Assembly: GCA_905209075.1 (NCBI GenBank)
Contig: CAJLRL010000047.1
Span: 1-8,689 of the forward strand
Source of the DNA: an uncultured Lachnospiraceae bacterium
GTDB lineage: Bacteria > Bacillota > Clostridia > Lachnospirales > Lachnospiraceae
Reading direction: 5' to 3'
Length of the DNA: 8,689 nucleotides
Below, one piece after another: positions 1 to 6,247 of this stretch (the stretch's first letter is position 1; every line of letters starts with the position of its first letter). The notes beneath the pieces were generated by a model. The model saw nothing but the letters and a program-made list of their open reading frames with translations. It made no database searches and was not told the DNA's origin. Made by a program: the position numbers and the translations under genes.

Positions 1-173
1 ACATAAAACCAGCCATACTGATTCTTTGCAAGGCCTGTGTAATTGAAATTTACCTTACCCCCACTTACATAAAACCAGCCGTTTTCATTTTTGGCAAGGC
101 CTGTGTAATCAAAATTTACTTTGCCATTTTCGACTTTCCACCAGCCATATTCATTTCGGGCAAGCCCATTATA
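1..173 (-). repeat. 66-bp-period coding repeats (22-residue units)
   Basis: Three in-frame units start at 173, 107 and 41 on the minus strand; the third is cut by the edge. The DNA shows the same register: the plus-strand string gcaagg/gcaagc recurs at 28, 94 and 160, exactly 66 bp apart. Units 2 and 3 are more alike than unit 1, which has R for K and WWK for WFY. This fits recent duplication of inner units, as is common in wall-binding repeat arrays. Confidence 0.85.
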
Positions 174-266
174 GCCTGCGAAGCTGCCATCGCCTGCATA
201 TGCAGGTGTCTTTGACAATATCAGTATTGATACTGCCATTATAAACAGTTTTAAAAATTTTTTCAT
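1..266 (-). CDS. Secreted cell-wall/glucan-binding-type repeat protein (N-terminal part, cut by window edge)
   Basis: The first 88 codons are visible. Residues 1-24 look like a signal peptide: MKKF basic start, a hydrophobic stretch at about residues 7-17, then a T-P-A-Y-A cleavage site, so the protein should be exported. Repeats follow almost at once, at residues 32-53, 54-75 and 76 onward. Each is a 22-residue unit with the pattern Y-x-G-L-A-[KR]-N-x-x-G-W-[WF]-x-V-x-x-G-K-V-x-F. Aromatic/glycine repeats of this kind are typical of choline-, glucan- or wall-binding modules on clostridial surface proteins. The substrate cannot be told from this fragment, and any catalytic domain would lie beyond the window. 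The start is supported by a near-perfect Shine-Dalgarno sequence (AGAAGGAGGT, 271-280). It lies just downstream of the purB terminator and is probably a separate transcription unit. Exported repeat protein is a firm call; its exact role is unknown. Confidence 0.85.
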   Translation of the reverse strand, partial: MKKFLKLFIMAVSILILSKTPAYAGDGSFAGYNGLARNEYGWWKVENGKVNFDYTGLAKNENGWFYVSGGKVNFNYTGLAKNQYGWFY

Positions 267-270
267 TTGT

Positions 271-280
271 ACCTCCTTCT
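271..280 (-). promoter_or_regulatory. Strong ribosome binding site of the repeat protein
   Basis: On the minus strand this reads AGAAGGAGGT, a near-complete anti-16S match, ending 4 nt before the ATG at 266. It lies only a few bases past the U-tract of the purB terminator. The start site of this gene's transcript must therefore lie upstream of or within the terminator hairpin, unless the gene depends on read-through. Confidence 0.8.
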
Positions 281-283
281 GTA

Positions 284-330
284 AGTAAAAAACCTCTGAT
301 ATTTATTATTGTAACAAATATCAGAGGTTT
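284..330 (-). terminator. Intrinsic terminator after purB
   Basis: A perfect 15-bp inverted repeat (290-304 paired with 316-330) with an 11-nt loop. On the minus strand it is followed by a run of six Ts (292 to 287, partly within the stem). The plus strand has no T-run after the hairpin, so it acts on minus-strand transcripts. It ends the purC-purF-purB unit 33 bp after the purB stop. Confidence 0.88.
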
Positions 331-340
331 AGGGCAAATT

Positions 341-369
341 ATTATATAAATAATTTTAAATTTTATACA
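341..369 (-). promoter_or_regulatory. Possible promoter of the repeat-protein gene
   Basis: A perfect -10 hexamer TATAAT lies at 346-341 (minus strand) in an AT-rich stretch. The -35 position (369-364, TGTATA) matches the consensus poorly. If used, transcription would start near 334 and the 15-bp terminator hairpin would sit inside the 5' leader of the repeat-protein gene. Weak call. Confidence 0.25.
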
Positions 370-1814
370 TTTATTTCAGCTTTTACGCCAAGTTCATCCT
401 TATGTGCGTCAAGTACAGGATTAACCACATCTTTTAAGTATACTTCTACCTGACGAGGAGCTCTTCCTACATAAAGCTCAGGTTTTAAATTCTTCTCTAT
501 ATCTTCTTTTGTAAGTCCGAATGAAGGATCTGCGGCAATAAGATCCACAAGATTATTTTCCTTTCCTTCTTCCTTTACAGTCTTTCCGGCCTGCATTGAA
601 AGCTGTCTGATCTTCTCATGAAGCTCCTGTCTGTTTCCTCCATTTTTAACAGCATCCATCATAATATTTTCTGTTGCCATAAATGGGATCTCTGCCATAA
701 AATGCTTTTCGATAACTTTTGGATATACCACAAGACCATCTACAACGTTAAGGCATAAGTCAAGAATACCATCAATTGCAAGGAAGCCTTCCGGCACTGA
801 AAGTCTCTTGTTCGCAGAGTCGTCAAGTGTTCTCTCAAACCACTGTGTCGCTGATGTGATAGCAGGATTCATTACATCAGCAAGTACATATCTTGAAAGT
901 GATGCGATTCTTTCGCTTCTCATTGGATTTCTCTTATATGCCATGGCAGATGAACCGATCTGGTTTTTCTCAAATGGCTCCTCAACCTCTTTAAGATGCT
1001 GTAACAATCTGATGTCATTTGACATTTTTGTAGCAGATGCAGCTATTCCTGCAAGCACATTTATAACCCTTGTATCAACTTTACGGGAATATGTCTGTCC
1101 TGAAACAGGATAACACTCCTTAAATCCCATTTTCTTTGCGATCATTGGATCTATCTTGTCTATCGTCTCATTGTCGCCGTCAAAAAGTTCAAGGAAGCTT
1201 GCCTGCGTACCTGTAGTTCCTTTTGATCCAAGAAGCTTAAGAGTGCTCTGTACATACTCAAGATCCTCAAGATCGATCATAAATTCATTGAGCCATAAAG
1301 TAGCTCTCTTTCCTACTGTAGTCGGCTGTGCCGGCTGGAAATGTGTAAAAGCAAGTGTAGGCTGATTTTTATATTTGTCAGCAAAATTTGCAAGCTCAGA
1401 TATAACACTTATAAGTTTTTTATGAACAAGCTTTAACGCCTCACTCATGATGATTATATCTGTATTGTCACCAACATAGCATGATGTGGCACCAAGATGG
1501 ATAATTCCTGCTGCTTTCGGGCACTGCTGTCCATACGCATATACATGGCTCATTACATCATGTCGTACAAGCTTTTCCCTCTCTTTTGCGACATCATAGT
1601 TTATATCGTTTACATGTGCTTTTAACTCATCAATCTGCTCCTGAGTGATAACCGGCTTTCCATTCTCTGAAAGCCCCAGTTCCATTTCTGTCTCTGCTAG
1701 TGCTATCCAAAGTTTTCTCCATGTAGTAAATTTCATATCCTGTGAAAAAATATACTGCATCTCTTTGCTGGCATAACGCTCTGAAAGAGGACTTGTGTAT
1801 CTATCTGTACTCAT
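363..1814 (-). CDS. purB: Adenylosuccinate lyase, long eukaryote-like class
   Basis: A cytoplasmic enzyme of the fumarase/aspartase superfamily. It removes fumarate from SAICAR to give AICAR (de novo purine synthesis) and from adenylosuccinate to give AMP. The protein has 483 residues. Visible motifs are RHDVMSH at 84-90 (active-site His region), the ATSCYVGDNTD segment at 109-119, THFQPAQPTT at 157-166 with the likely general-acid His158, and the superfamily signature GSSAMAYKRN at 287-296 carrying the catalytic serine loop. At 483 residues it is longer than the roughly 430-residue Bacillus enzyme. From memory, long stretches and the V-K-A-E ending match animal ADSL closely. The ATG is preceded by AAGGAGA, which overlaps the region of the purF stop 14 bp upstream, so it is translated in an operon with purF. 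It is the last gene before a terminator. The call is certain at family level. Confidence 0.97.
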   Translation of the reverse strand: MSTDRYTSPLSERYASKEMQYIFSQDMKFTTWRKLWIALAETEMELGLSENGKPVITQEQIDELKAHVNDINYDVAKEREKLVRHDVMSHVYAYGQQCPKAAGIIHLGATSCYVGDNTDIIIMSEALKLVHKKLISVISELANFADKYKNQPTLAFTHFQPAQPTTVGKRATLWLNEFMIDLEDLEYVQSTLKLLGSKGTTGTQASFLELFDGDNETIDKIDPMIAKKMGFKECYPVSGQTYSRKVDTRVINVLAGIAASATKMSNDIRLLQHLKEVEEPFEKNQIGSSAMAYKRNPMRSERIASLSRYVLADVMNPAITSATQWFERTLDDSANKRLSVPEGFLAIDGILDLCLNVVDGLVVYPKVIEKHFMAEIPFMATENIMMDAVKNGGNRQELHEKIRQLSMQAGKTVKEEGKENNLVDLIAADPSFGLTKEDIEKNLKPELYVGRAPRQVEVYLKDVVNPVLDAHKDELGVKAEINV

Positions 1815-1828
1815 AATAATTCTCCTTT

Positions 1829-3319
1829 TTAACGATTGAGCATCTTTCTTTCGAGGTCGATCTCCTTATCGAAATACTCACCTCTGATATCATCCTTTGG
1901 CGGTTCCATTGGATATCTGCCAGTGAAGCATCCTGTACAGATTGGCAGACCTTCCACCATCTCGTTAAGTCTGTCTATTCCAAGATACCCTAATGAATCT
2001 GCACCAATTATCTGTCTGATATCTTCTATTGTCCTGTTATATGCGATCAGCTGTTCCCTCGCAGGAATATCTGTTCCAAAATAACAAGGCCATAAAAATG
2101 GTGGTGAACTTATCCTTACATGTACTTCTGTCGCTCCCGCATCACGAAGCATACGGACTATACGGTCTGATGTAGTTCCTCTTACGATAGAGTCATCGAT
2201 CATGACAACACGTTTTCCCTTTACCGCTTCCTTAAGCACATTAAGCTTTACCTGTACACTTGATTCACGGCTTGACTGTTTTGGCTTGATAAATGTTCTT
2301 CCAACATAGCTGTTTTTTACAAAAGCAGTTCCGTATGGAATACCTGATTCAAGTGAATAACCAAGTGCTGCTGCATTTCCTGATTCAGGAACACCTGTTA
2401 CTATATCTGCCTCAGCAGGTGAATCCATTGCAAGAAAACGTCCTGCCTTAATACGGCTTCCATATACGCTTACATTATCTATATGGCTGTCTGGTCTTGC
2501 AAAATAAATATATTCAAATACACATCTTGCCTCTTGTTCTTTTGGCAGAGCCATAGACATATCGGACTCTATTCCCTTTTCCGGGGTGATAGTGATGACT
2601 TCCCCAGGTTTTACATCTCTTACAAACTCTGCACCGATAGTATCAAGCGCACATGTTTCAGATGTAACTATGTATGCATTATCTCTTTTTCCTATACAAA
2701 GAGGTTTAAAACCAAACGGATCTCTTGCTGCGATCAATTTTCTCGGGCTCTCTACAACAAGCGCATAAGCTCCTTTTAATTTCATACAGGCACGCCTCAC
2801 AGCTTCTTCTGCAGTCTTTGAGTTAAGACGCTCACGTGCAATATGGTAGGCTATAACCTCTGAATCTATCGTAGTCTGGAAAATAGCTCCAGTGTATTCT
2901 AATTCTTCCCGGAGTTCTTTTGCGTTTATGAGATTTCCATTATGCGCCATTGCAAGTGTACCTTTTACATAATTGAGTACAAGCGGCTGGGCATTCTCGC
3001 GTGTAGATGAACCTGCTGTTGAATATCTGACATGTCCGACTCCGATATCACCCTTCATTGATTCAAGTATATCCGGTGTAAATACCTCGTTTACAAGTCC
3101 CATCCCCTTGAATGATGTAACCTTGCCCTTTGGTCCTTGTGTCTCACTTACTGCTATTCCACAGCTTTCCTGACCACGATGCTGGAGTGCAAAAAGACCA
3201 TAATATATTGTCGATGCAACATCGCCTCCATCAAAGTCATACATTCCAAAAACTCCACATTCCTCATGAAGTTCATCAAAATCTATTGTGTTTTTTGTGT
3301 TTGTTGTATTCTGATTCAT
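1829..3319 (-). CDS. purF: Amidophosphoribosyltransferase (glutamine PRPP amidotransferase)
   Basis: Catalyses the first committed step of purine synthesis: PRPP plus glutamine gives phosphoribosylamine. The protein has 496 residues. The N-terminal nucleophile glutaminase domain begins at Cys21 (EECGVFG), so a 20-residue propeptide would be removed; B. subtilis has 11. Glutaminase motifs LQHRGQES (45-52), GHVRYST (95-101) and AHNGNL (125-130) are present. The phosphoribosyltransferase domain carries the PRPP loop VVMIDDSIVRGTT at 371-383. Four cysteines (266, 412, 461, 464, the last two as C-T-G-C) match the ligands of the [4Fe-4S] cluster in Bacillus-type PurF, so this is the oxygen-sensitive, self-processed class, not the E. 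coli type. The start has a GGAG site 5 nt upstream. It lies 52 bp after purC and 14 bp before purB, in one apparent operon. Confidence 0.97.
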   Translation of the reverse strand: MNQNTTNTKNTIDFDELHEECGVFGMYDFDGGDVASTIYYGLFALQHRGQESCGIAVSETQGPKGKVTSFKGMGLVNEVFTPDILESMKGDIGVGHVRYSTAGSSTRENAQPLVLNYVKGTLAMAHNGNLINAKELREELEYTGAIFQTTIDSEVIAYHIARERLNSKTAEEAVRRACMKLKGAYALVVESPRKLIAARDPFGFKPLCIGKRDNAYIVTSETCALDTIGAEFVRDVKPGEVITITPEKGIESDMSMALPKEQEARCVFEYIYFARPDSHIDNVSVYGSRIKAGRFLAMDSPAEADIVTGVPESGNAAALGYSLESGIPYGTAFVKNSYVGRTFIKPKQSSRESSVQVKLNVLKEAVKGKRVVMIDDSIVRGTTSDRIVRMLRDAGATEVHVRISSPPFLWPCYFGTDIPAREQLIAYNRTIEDIRQIIGADSLGYLGIDRLNEMVEGLPICTGCFTGRYPMEPPKDDIRGEYFDKEIDLERKMLNR

Positions 3320-3371
3320 ATTATCTCCGTCATACTATTTATAAGAGAAATTATGCTGCTATTGGATTTCA

Positions 3372-4247
3372 TTAGCGGCTGAATTTGTTTCCTGTAAGAA
3401 GTTCAAAAGCTTCTTTGTATTTTTCTACAGTCTTTGTAACAACCTCATCCGGAAGTAAAAGATCATTGTCCGGATTTGCTTTGAGCCAGTCTCTTACATA
3501 CTGTTTGTCAAATGAAGGCTGTCCCTGTCCCGGCTTGTAGCCATCATGAGGCCAGAAACGTGAGCTGTCAGGTGTAAGCATCTCATCAGCAAGCACTACC
3601 TCTCCTGCCTCGTTAAGACCAAACTCAAATTTTGTGTCTGCAATTATAATTCCTTTTCCAAGAGCATACTCCGCACATTTCTTGTAAAGCGCAATAGTAT
3701 AGTCACGGATCTTTTCTGCGTACTCTCTTCCTTTTTCAGGATAGATCTTTTCTAATACCTCTACAGACTTTTCAAATGAGATATTCTCATCATGATCACC
3801 TAAATCAGCTTTTGTAGATGGTGTATAGATCGGCTCAGGTAATTTATCTGATTCTACAAGTCCTTCCGGAAGTTTTATTCCGCATACTGTTCCGTTTTCC
3901 TTGTAGCTTGCCCAGCCACTTCCTGTGATATATCCACGGACAATACACTCTATTGGAAGCATCTCAAGCTTTTTGCAGAGCATACTGTTTCCGTTAAATC
4001 TGTCCTGTCTGAAAAATTCGGGCATATCGTTTGTATCTACTGAAATCATGTGGTTTGGAACAACGTCCTTAGTAAATTCAAACCAGAATTTTGACATCTG
4101 AGTAAGGATTGCACCTTTATCCGTAATCTTATTCTTTAAAATATTGTCAAAAGCGGAAATTCTATCCGTTGCAACCATAATAAGGCTATCCCCGTTATCA
4201 TATACTTCTCTTACTTTTCCTTCTTTAAATGGTTTAAATTCCTGCAT
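3372..4247 (-). CDS. purC: Phosphoribosylaminoimidazole-succinocarboxamide synthase (SAICAR synthetase)
   Basis: Joins aspartate to CAIR using ATP, giving SAICAR, the substrate that PurB two genes downstream cleaves. The protein has 291 residues. Motifs seen are GKVREVYD at 10-17 (nucleotide-binding start), VATDRISAFD at 25-34, the first family signature LPIECIVRGYITGS at 97-110, the second signature IIADTKFEFG at 201-210, and LADEMLTPDSSRFW at 219-232. Common bacterial PurC proteins have about 235-240 residues; this longer form is nearer in size to yeast Ade1, with extra sequence in the middle (about 110-150) and at the C-terminus. The ATG is preceded by GGAGG 7 nt upstream. It is the first gene of purC-purF-purB, behind a clear promoter at 4317-4346. 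No purine riboswitch is visible in the roughly 60-nt leader. Confidence 0.96.
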   Translation of the reverse strand: MQEFKPFKEGKVREVYDNGDSLIMVATDRISAFDNILKNKITDKGAILTQMSKFWFEFTKDVVPNHMISVDTNDMPEFFRQDRFNGNSMLCKKLEMLPIECIVRGYITGSGWASYKENGTVCGIKLPEGLVESDKLPEPIYTPSTKADLGDHDENISFEKSVEVLEKIYPEKGREYAEKIRDYTIALYKKCAEYALGKGIIIADTKFEFGLNEAGEVVLADEMLTPDSSRFWPHDGYKPGQGQPSFDKQYVRDWLKANPDNDLLLPDEVVTKTVEKYKEAFELLTGNKFSR

Positions 4248-4316
4248 GATTTTCCTCCATCCTATGCGTAAAATTTATTCGTTTATTATTTTTAATAAAT
4301 CTGTCGTTACTATGAA

Positions 4317-4346
4317 ATTATATAACAGCTTATTTTATAAAGTCAA
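4317..4346 (-). promoter_or_regulatory. Probable sigma-A promoter of purC-purF-purB
   Basis: On the minus strand, TTGACT (4346-4341) is followed after 18 bp by a perfect TATAAT (4322-4317). This puts the transcription start near 4310 and gives a leader of about 60 nt. A second TATAAT at 4356-4351 has no good -35 and was not chosen. This is the best promoter match in the window. Confidence 0.7.
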
Positions 4347-4383
4347 CGATATTATAAGTTTTTTGAAATAATTTTATTTCAGT

Positions 4384-4400
4384 TATTAGTTCAGCTAATA
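4384..4400. repeat. Small inverted repeat upstream of the purC promoter
   Basis: TATTAG (4384-4389) and CTAATA (4395-4400) form a 6-bp dyad with a 5-nt centre, about 40 bp upstream of the purC -35. It could be an operator half-site pair or a chance palindrome in AT-rich DNA. Confidence 0.3.
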
Positions 4401-4405
4401 TTTGT

Positions 4406-4420
4406 TATCATTACATGATA
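4406..4420. promoter_or_regulatory. 15-bp palindrome upstream of the purC promoter, possible operator
   Basis: TATCAT-TAC-ATGATA is a perfect 6-bp dyad around a 3-nt centre. Its spacing suits a dimeric regulator better than an RNA hairpin. It lies about 60 bp upstream of the purC -35. No known binding consensus was recognised, so its function is a guess. Confidence 0.3.
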
Positions 4421-4424
4421 TGAT

Positions 4425-4455
4425 GGGTAAAAGGAAGTCCATCACACTTTTATCC
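4425..4455 (-). repeat. Imperfect hairpin between the gpmI terminator and the purC promoter
   Basis: 4425-4433 pairs with 4447-4455 at eight of nine positions, around a 13-nt loop. No T-run follows on the minus strand. It may be a back-up hairpin behind the gpmI terminator or the relic of one; its AAAAG arms resemble those of the terminator. Confidence 0.35.
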
Positions 4456-4474
4456 GCCATATGATCCTAATATG

Positions 4475-4515
4475 TCGAAAATAAAAGTGAGCAGCATAAT
4501 CCCTGCTCACTTTTA
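4475..4515 (-). terminator. Intrinsic terminator after gpmI
   Basis: A perfect 13-bp inverted repeat (4482-4494 with 4503-4515) and an 8-nt loop, starting 11 bp after the gpmI stop. On the minus strand it ends in a T-rich tail (TTTTATTTT). It separates the glycolytic genes from the purine operon. Some T-rich sequence also follows the arm on the plus strand, but no plus-strand gene needs it. Confidence 0.85.
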
Positions 4516-4525
4516 CATTCATTAA

Positions 4526-6067
4526 TTATTTTACAATAAGTGATTTACCTGTCATCTCTTTTGGCTGCTCAAGTCCCATGATCTCTAAAAGTGTAGGCGC
4601 AATATCTGCAAGACATCCACCTTCACGAAGCTTGTACGATGGATCCGCATTTACCAGGATAAATGGTACCGGATTTGTTGTGTGTGCTGTATGAGGTTTT
4701 CCTGTCTCATAATCTATCATCTTTTCTGCATTTCCATGATCTGCACAAATAAATAATACTCCGTCAACATCCTTTACTGCCTGCACTGCATCTCCGACAA
4801 GGGAATCAACCCTTTCTACAGCTTTAACAGCTGCCGGGATAACACCTGTATGTCCAACCATATCAGGGTTTGCAAAGTTAATGATTATTACATCATACTT
4901 ATCTGATTTGATTGCCTCAACAAGATCCATTCCTACTTCTGGTGCACTCATCTCAGGTTTAAGATCATATGTTGCAACATCTTTTGGGCTGTTTACAAGA
5001 AGACGCGCCTCATCTACGTTTGGCTCCTCCACTCCACCATTAAAGAAGAATGTTACATGTGCATATTTCTCAGTCTCAGCAAGTCTTAACTGTTTCTTGC
5101 CACATTTAGCAAGATATTCACCAAATGTATTTGCAATTGATTCTTTTTCGAATGCGATAAGTTTATTAGGGATAGACTCATCATAATCTTTAAAGCATAC
5201 AAATGTAAGTTTAAGGAATGGTCTGTCAAATCCTGTGAATTTATCATCGCAGAATGCTCTTGTCATTTCTCTTGCACGATCAGGACGGAAATTGAAGAAT
5301 ATAACTGAGTCATTGTCTTTTACAACCGAAACAGGTGTACCATCTTCATTTGTGATCACTGTAGGCAGTACAAATTCATCTGTTACATCATTTGCGTATG
5401 AATCTTCCATAGCTTTTACTGCACTTACCGCCTTAACTCCCTCACCCTTTGTAAGTGAATCATAGGCTTTCTGTACACGATCCCAGTTATTATCACGATC
5501 CATTGCATAGTAACGGCCTGAAAGTGATGCAATCTTTCCAACACCAATTTCTGCCATCTTTGCCTCAAGCTGCTCTATATAATCCTTACCTGATGCAGGT
5601 GGTGTGTCACGTCCATCAAGGAAGGCATGTACATATACGTTTTCTAAGCCTTCTTTTTTACAGAGTTCCAAAAGACCATAAAGATGCTCTATATGGCTGT
5701 GAACTCCACCATCTGATAAAAGTCCCCATAAATGGAGGTCTGAATTGTTTTTCTTACAGTTTTCAATTGCTGTAAGTAAAACTTTATTCTCAAAAAACTC
5801 ACCATCTTCGATAGCCTTTGTGATTCTTGTAAGATCCTGATATATAATACGTCCTGCACCGATGTTCATATGTCCAACTTCTGAGTTTCCCATCTGTCCA
5901 TCAGGAAGTCCTACAGCAAGACCTGATGCTGCTCCTTTTACAAATGGACACTCTGACATCAATTTATCCATTACAGGTGTATTTGCCATTGCTATAGCAT
6001 TTCCTTCTTTATGATCACTCAAACCATAACCATCAAGCACCATTAATACTACTGGCTTTTTACTCAT
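4526..6067 (-). CDS. gpmI: 2,3-bisphosphoglycerate-independent phosphoglycerate mutase
   Basis: Converts 3-phosphoglycerate to 2-phosphoglycerate in glycolysis through a phosphoserine intermediate, using two Mn2+ ions; alkaline phosphatase superfamily. The protein has 513 residues, normal for the family. All expected residues are visible: Asp12 (LDGYG), nucleophile Ser62 in MGNSEVGH, His123 (DGGVHSH), Arg153/Asp154 in DGRDTPP, Arg185 and Arg191 (GRYYAMDRD), Arg261/Arg264 (RPDRARE), Lys334 (ETEKYAH), Asp402/His406 (NPDMVGH), Asp443/His444 (ADHGNAEK) and His462 (PHTAH). The metal-binding phosphatase domain is split by the phosphotransferase domain (about residues 77-310). The ATG has a modest GAGAGGAAA site. 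It is the last of the glycolytic genes before a terminator. The 180-bp spacer from tpiA suggests its own promoter in addition to any read-through. Confidence 0.97.
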   Translation of the reverse strand: MSKKPVVLMVLDGYGLSDHKEGNAIAMANTPVMDKLMSECPFVKGAASGLAVGLPDGQMGNSEVGHMNIGAGRIIYQDLTRITKAIEDGEFFENKVLLTAIENCKKNNSDLHLWGLLSDGGVHSHIEHLYGLLELCKKEGLENVYVHAFLDGRDTPPASGKDYIEQLEAKMAEIGVGKIASLSGRYYAMDRDNNWDRVQKAYDSLTKGEGVKAVSAVKAMEDSYANDVTDEFVLPTVITNEDGTPVSVVKDNDSVIFFNFRPDRAREMTRAFCDDKFTGFDRPFLKLTFVCFKDYDESIPNKLIAFEKESIANTFGEYLAKCGKKQLRLAETEKYAHVTFFFNGGVEEPNVDEARLLVNSPKDVATYDLKPEMSAPEVGMDLVEAIKSDKYDVIIINFANPDMVGHTGVIPAAVKAVERVDSLVGDAVQAVKDVDGVLFICADHGNAEKMIDYETGKPHTAHTTNPVPFILVNADPSYKLREGGCLADIAPTLLEIMGLEQPKEMTGKSLIVK

Positions 6068-6089
6068 ATCTATTTCCTCTCTTCTTTTT

Positions 6090-6100
6090 CATAATGCGTT
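6090..6100 (-). promoter_or_regulatory. 11-bp motif shared with the pgk leader (gpmI copy)
   Basis: The minus strand reads AACGCATTATG, 22 bp upstream of the gpmI ATG. The identical 11-mer occurs at 8430-8440 upstream of pgk. It may be a shared regulator site or part of the leader. It does not fit the CcpA cre consensus. Confidence 0.3.
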
Positions 6101-6114
6101 TGTTTCCAATACAT

Positions 6115-6152
6115 ATATTACATTATTTTGAGCGTATTGCAAGTTAATACGC
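6115..6152 (-). promoter_or_regulatory. Possible gpmI promoter overlapped by a dyad operator
   Basis: A perfect 7-bp inverted repeat, GCGTATT (6132-6138) and AATACGC (6146-6152), has a 7-nt centre. Inside it, on the minus strand, is TTGCAA (6142-6137) as a fair -35. After 16 bp comes TAATAT (6120-6115) as a moderate -10. A protein bound to the dyad would cover the -35. The inverted repeat is certain; the promoter and operator roles are inferred. Confidence 0.4.
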
Positions 6153-6173
6153 AAAATATTTTTCATATAAACT

Positions 6174-6210
6174 GGCAAATCGCCGCTACCCAGAGGATAA
6201 CAGCGATGCC
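6174..6210 (-). terminator. Stable 16-bp hairpin after tpiA, weak or partial terminator
   Basis: As minus-strand RNA the segment folds on itself. 6210-6207 pairs with 6177-6174. After a UU bulge, 6206-6195 pairs with 6180-6191, including three G-U pairs, leaving a UCU loop. That makes 16 pairs in all. It begins 38 bp after the tpiA stop. The sequence that follows (AGTTTATATG) has only three Ts, so termination should be poor. It may instead act as a leaky terminator, an exonuclease barrier or a processing site between tpiA and gpmI. Confidence 0.55.
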
Positions 6211-6247
6211 GTTTGATTTTATAATTATATTTTGTTTTAGTTAAAGA

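Noticed and set aside
808..1113. Plus-strand open frame inside purB, and similar ones inside purF, gpmI, tpiA and pgk
   Set aside because: Shadow frames opposite well-conserved enzymes, with no family resemblance or start signals.
4248..4310. Purine (guanine/adenine) riboswitch in the purC leader
   Set aside because: The leader from the likely start is only about 60 nt and lacks the three-way junction and conserved loop sequences.
6174..6210. Fluoride or cyclic-di-GMP riboswitch, prompted by UCUGGGU and GGUAGCGG strings
   Set aside because: Only short look-alikes; the rest of each consensus is absent and the segment is explained by a single long hairpin.
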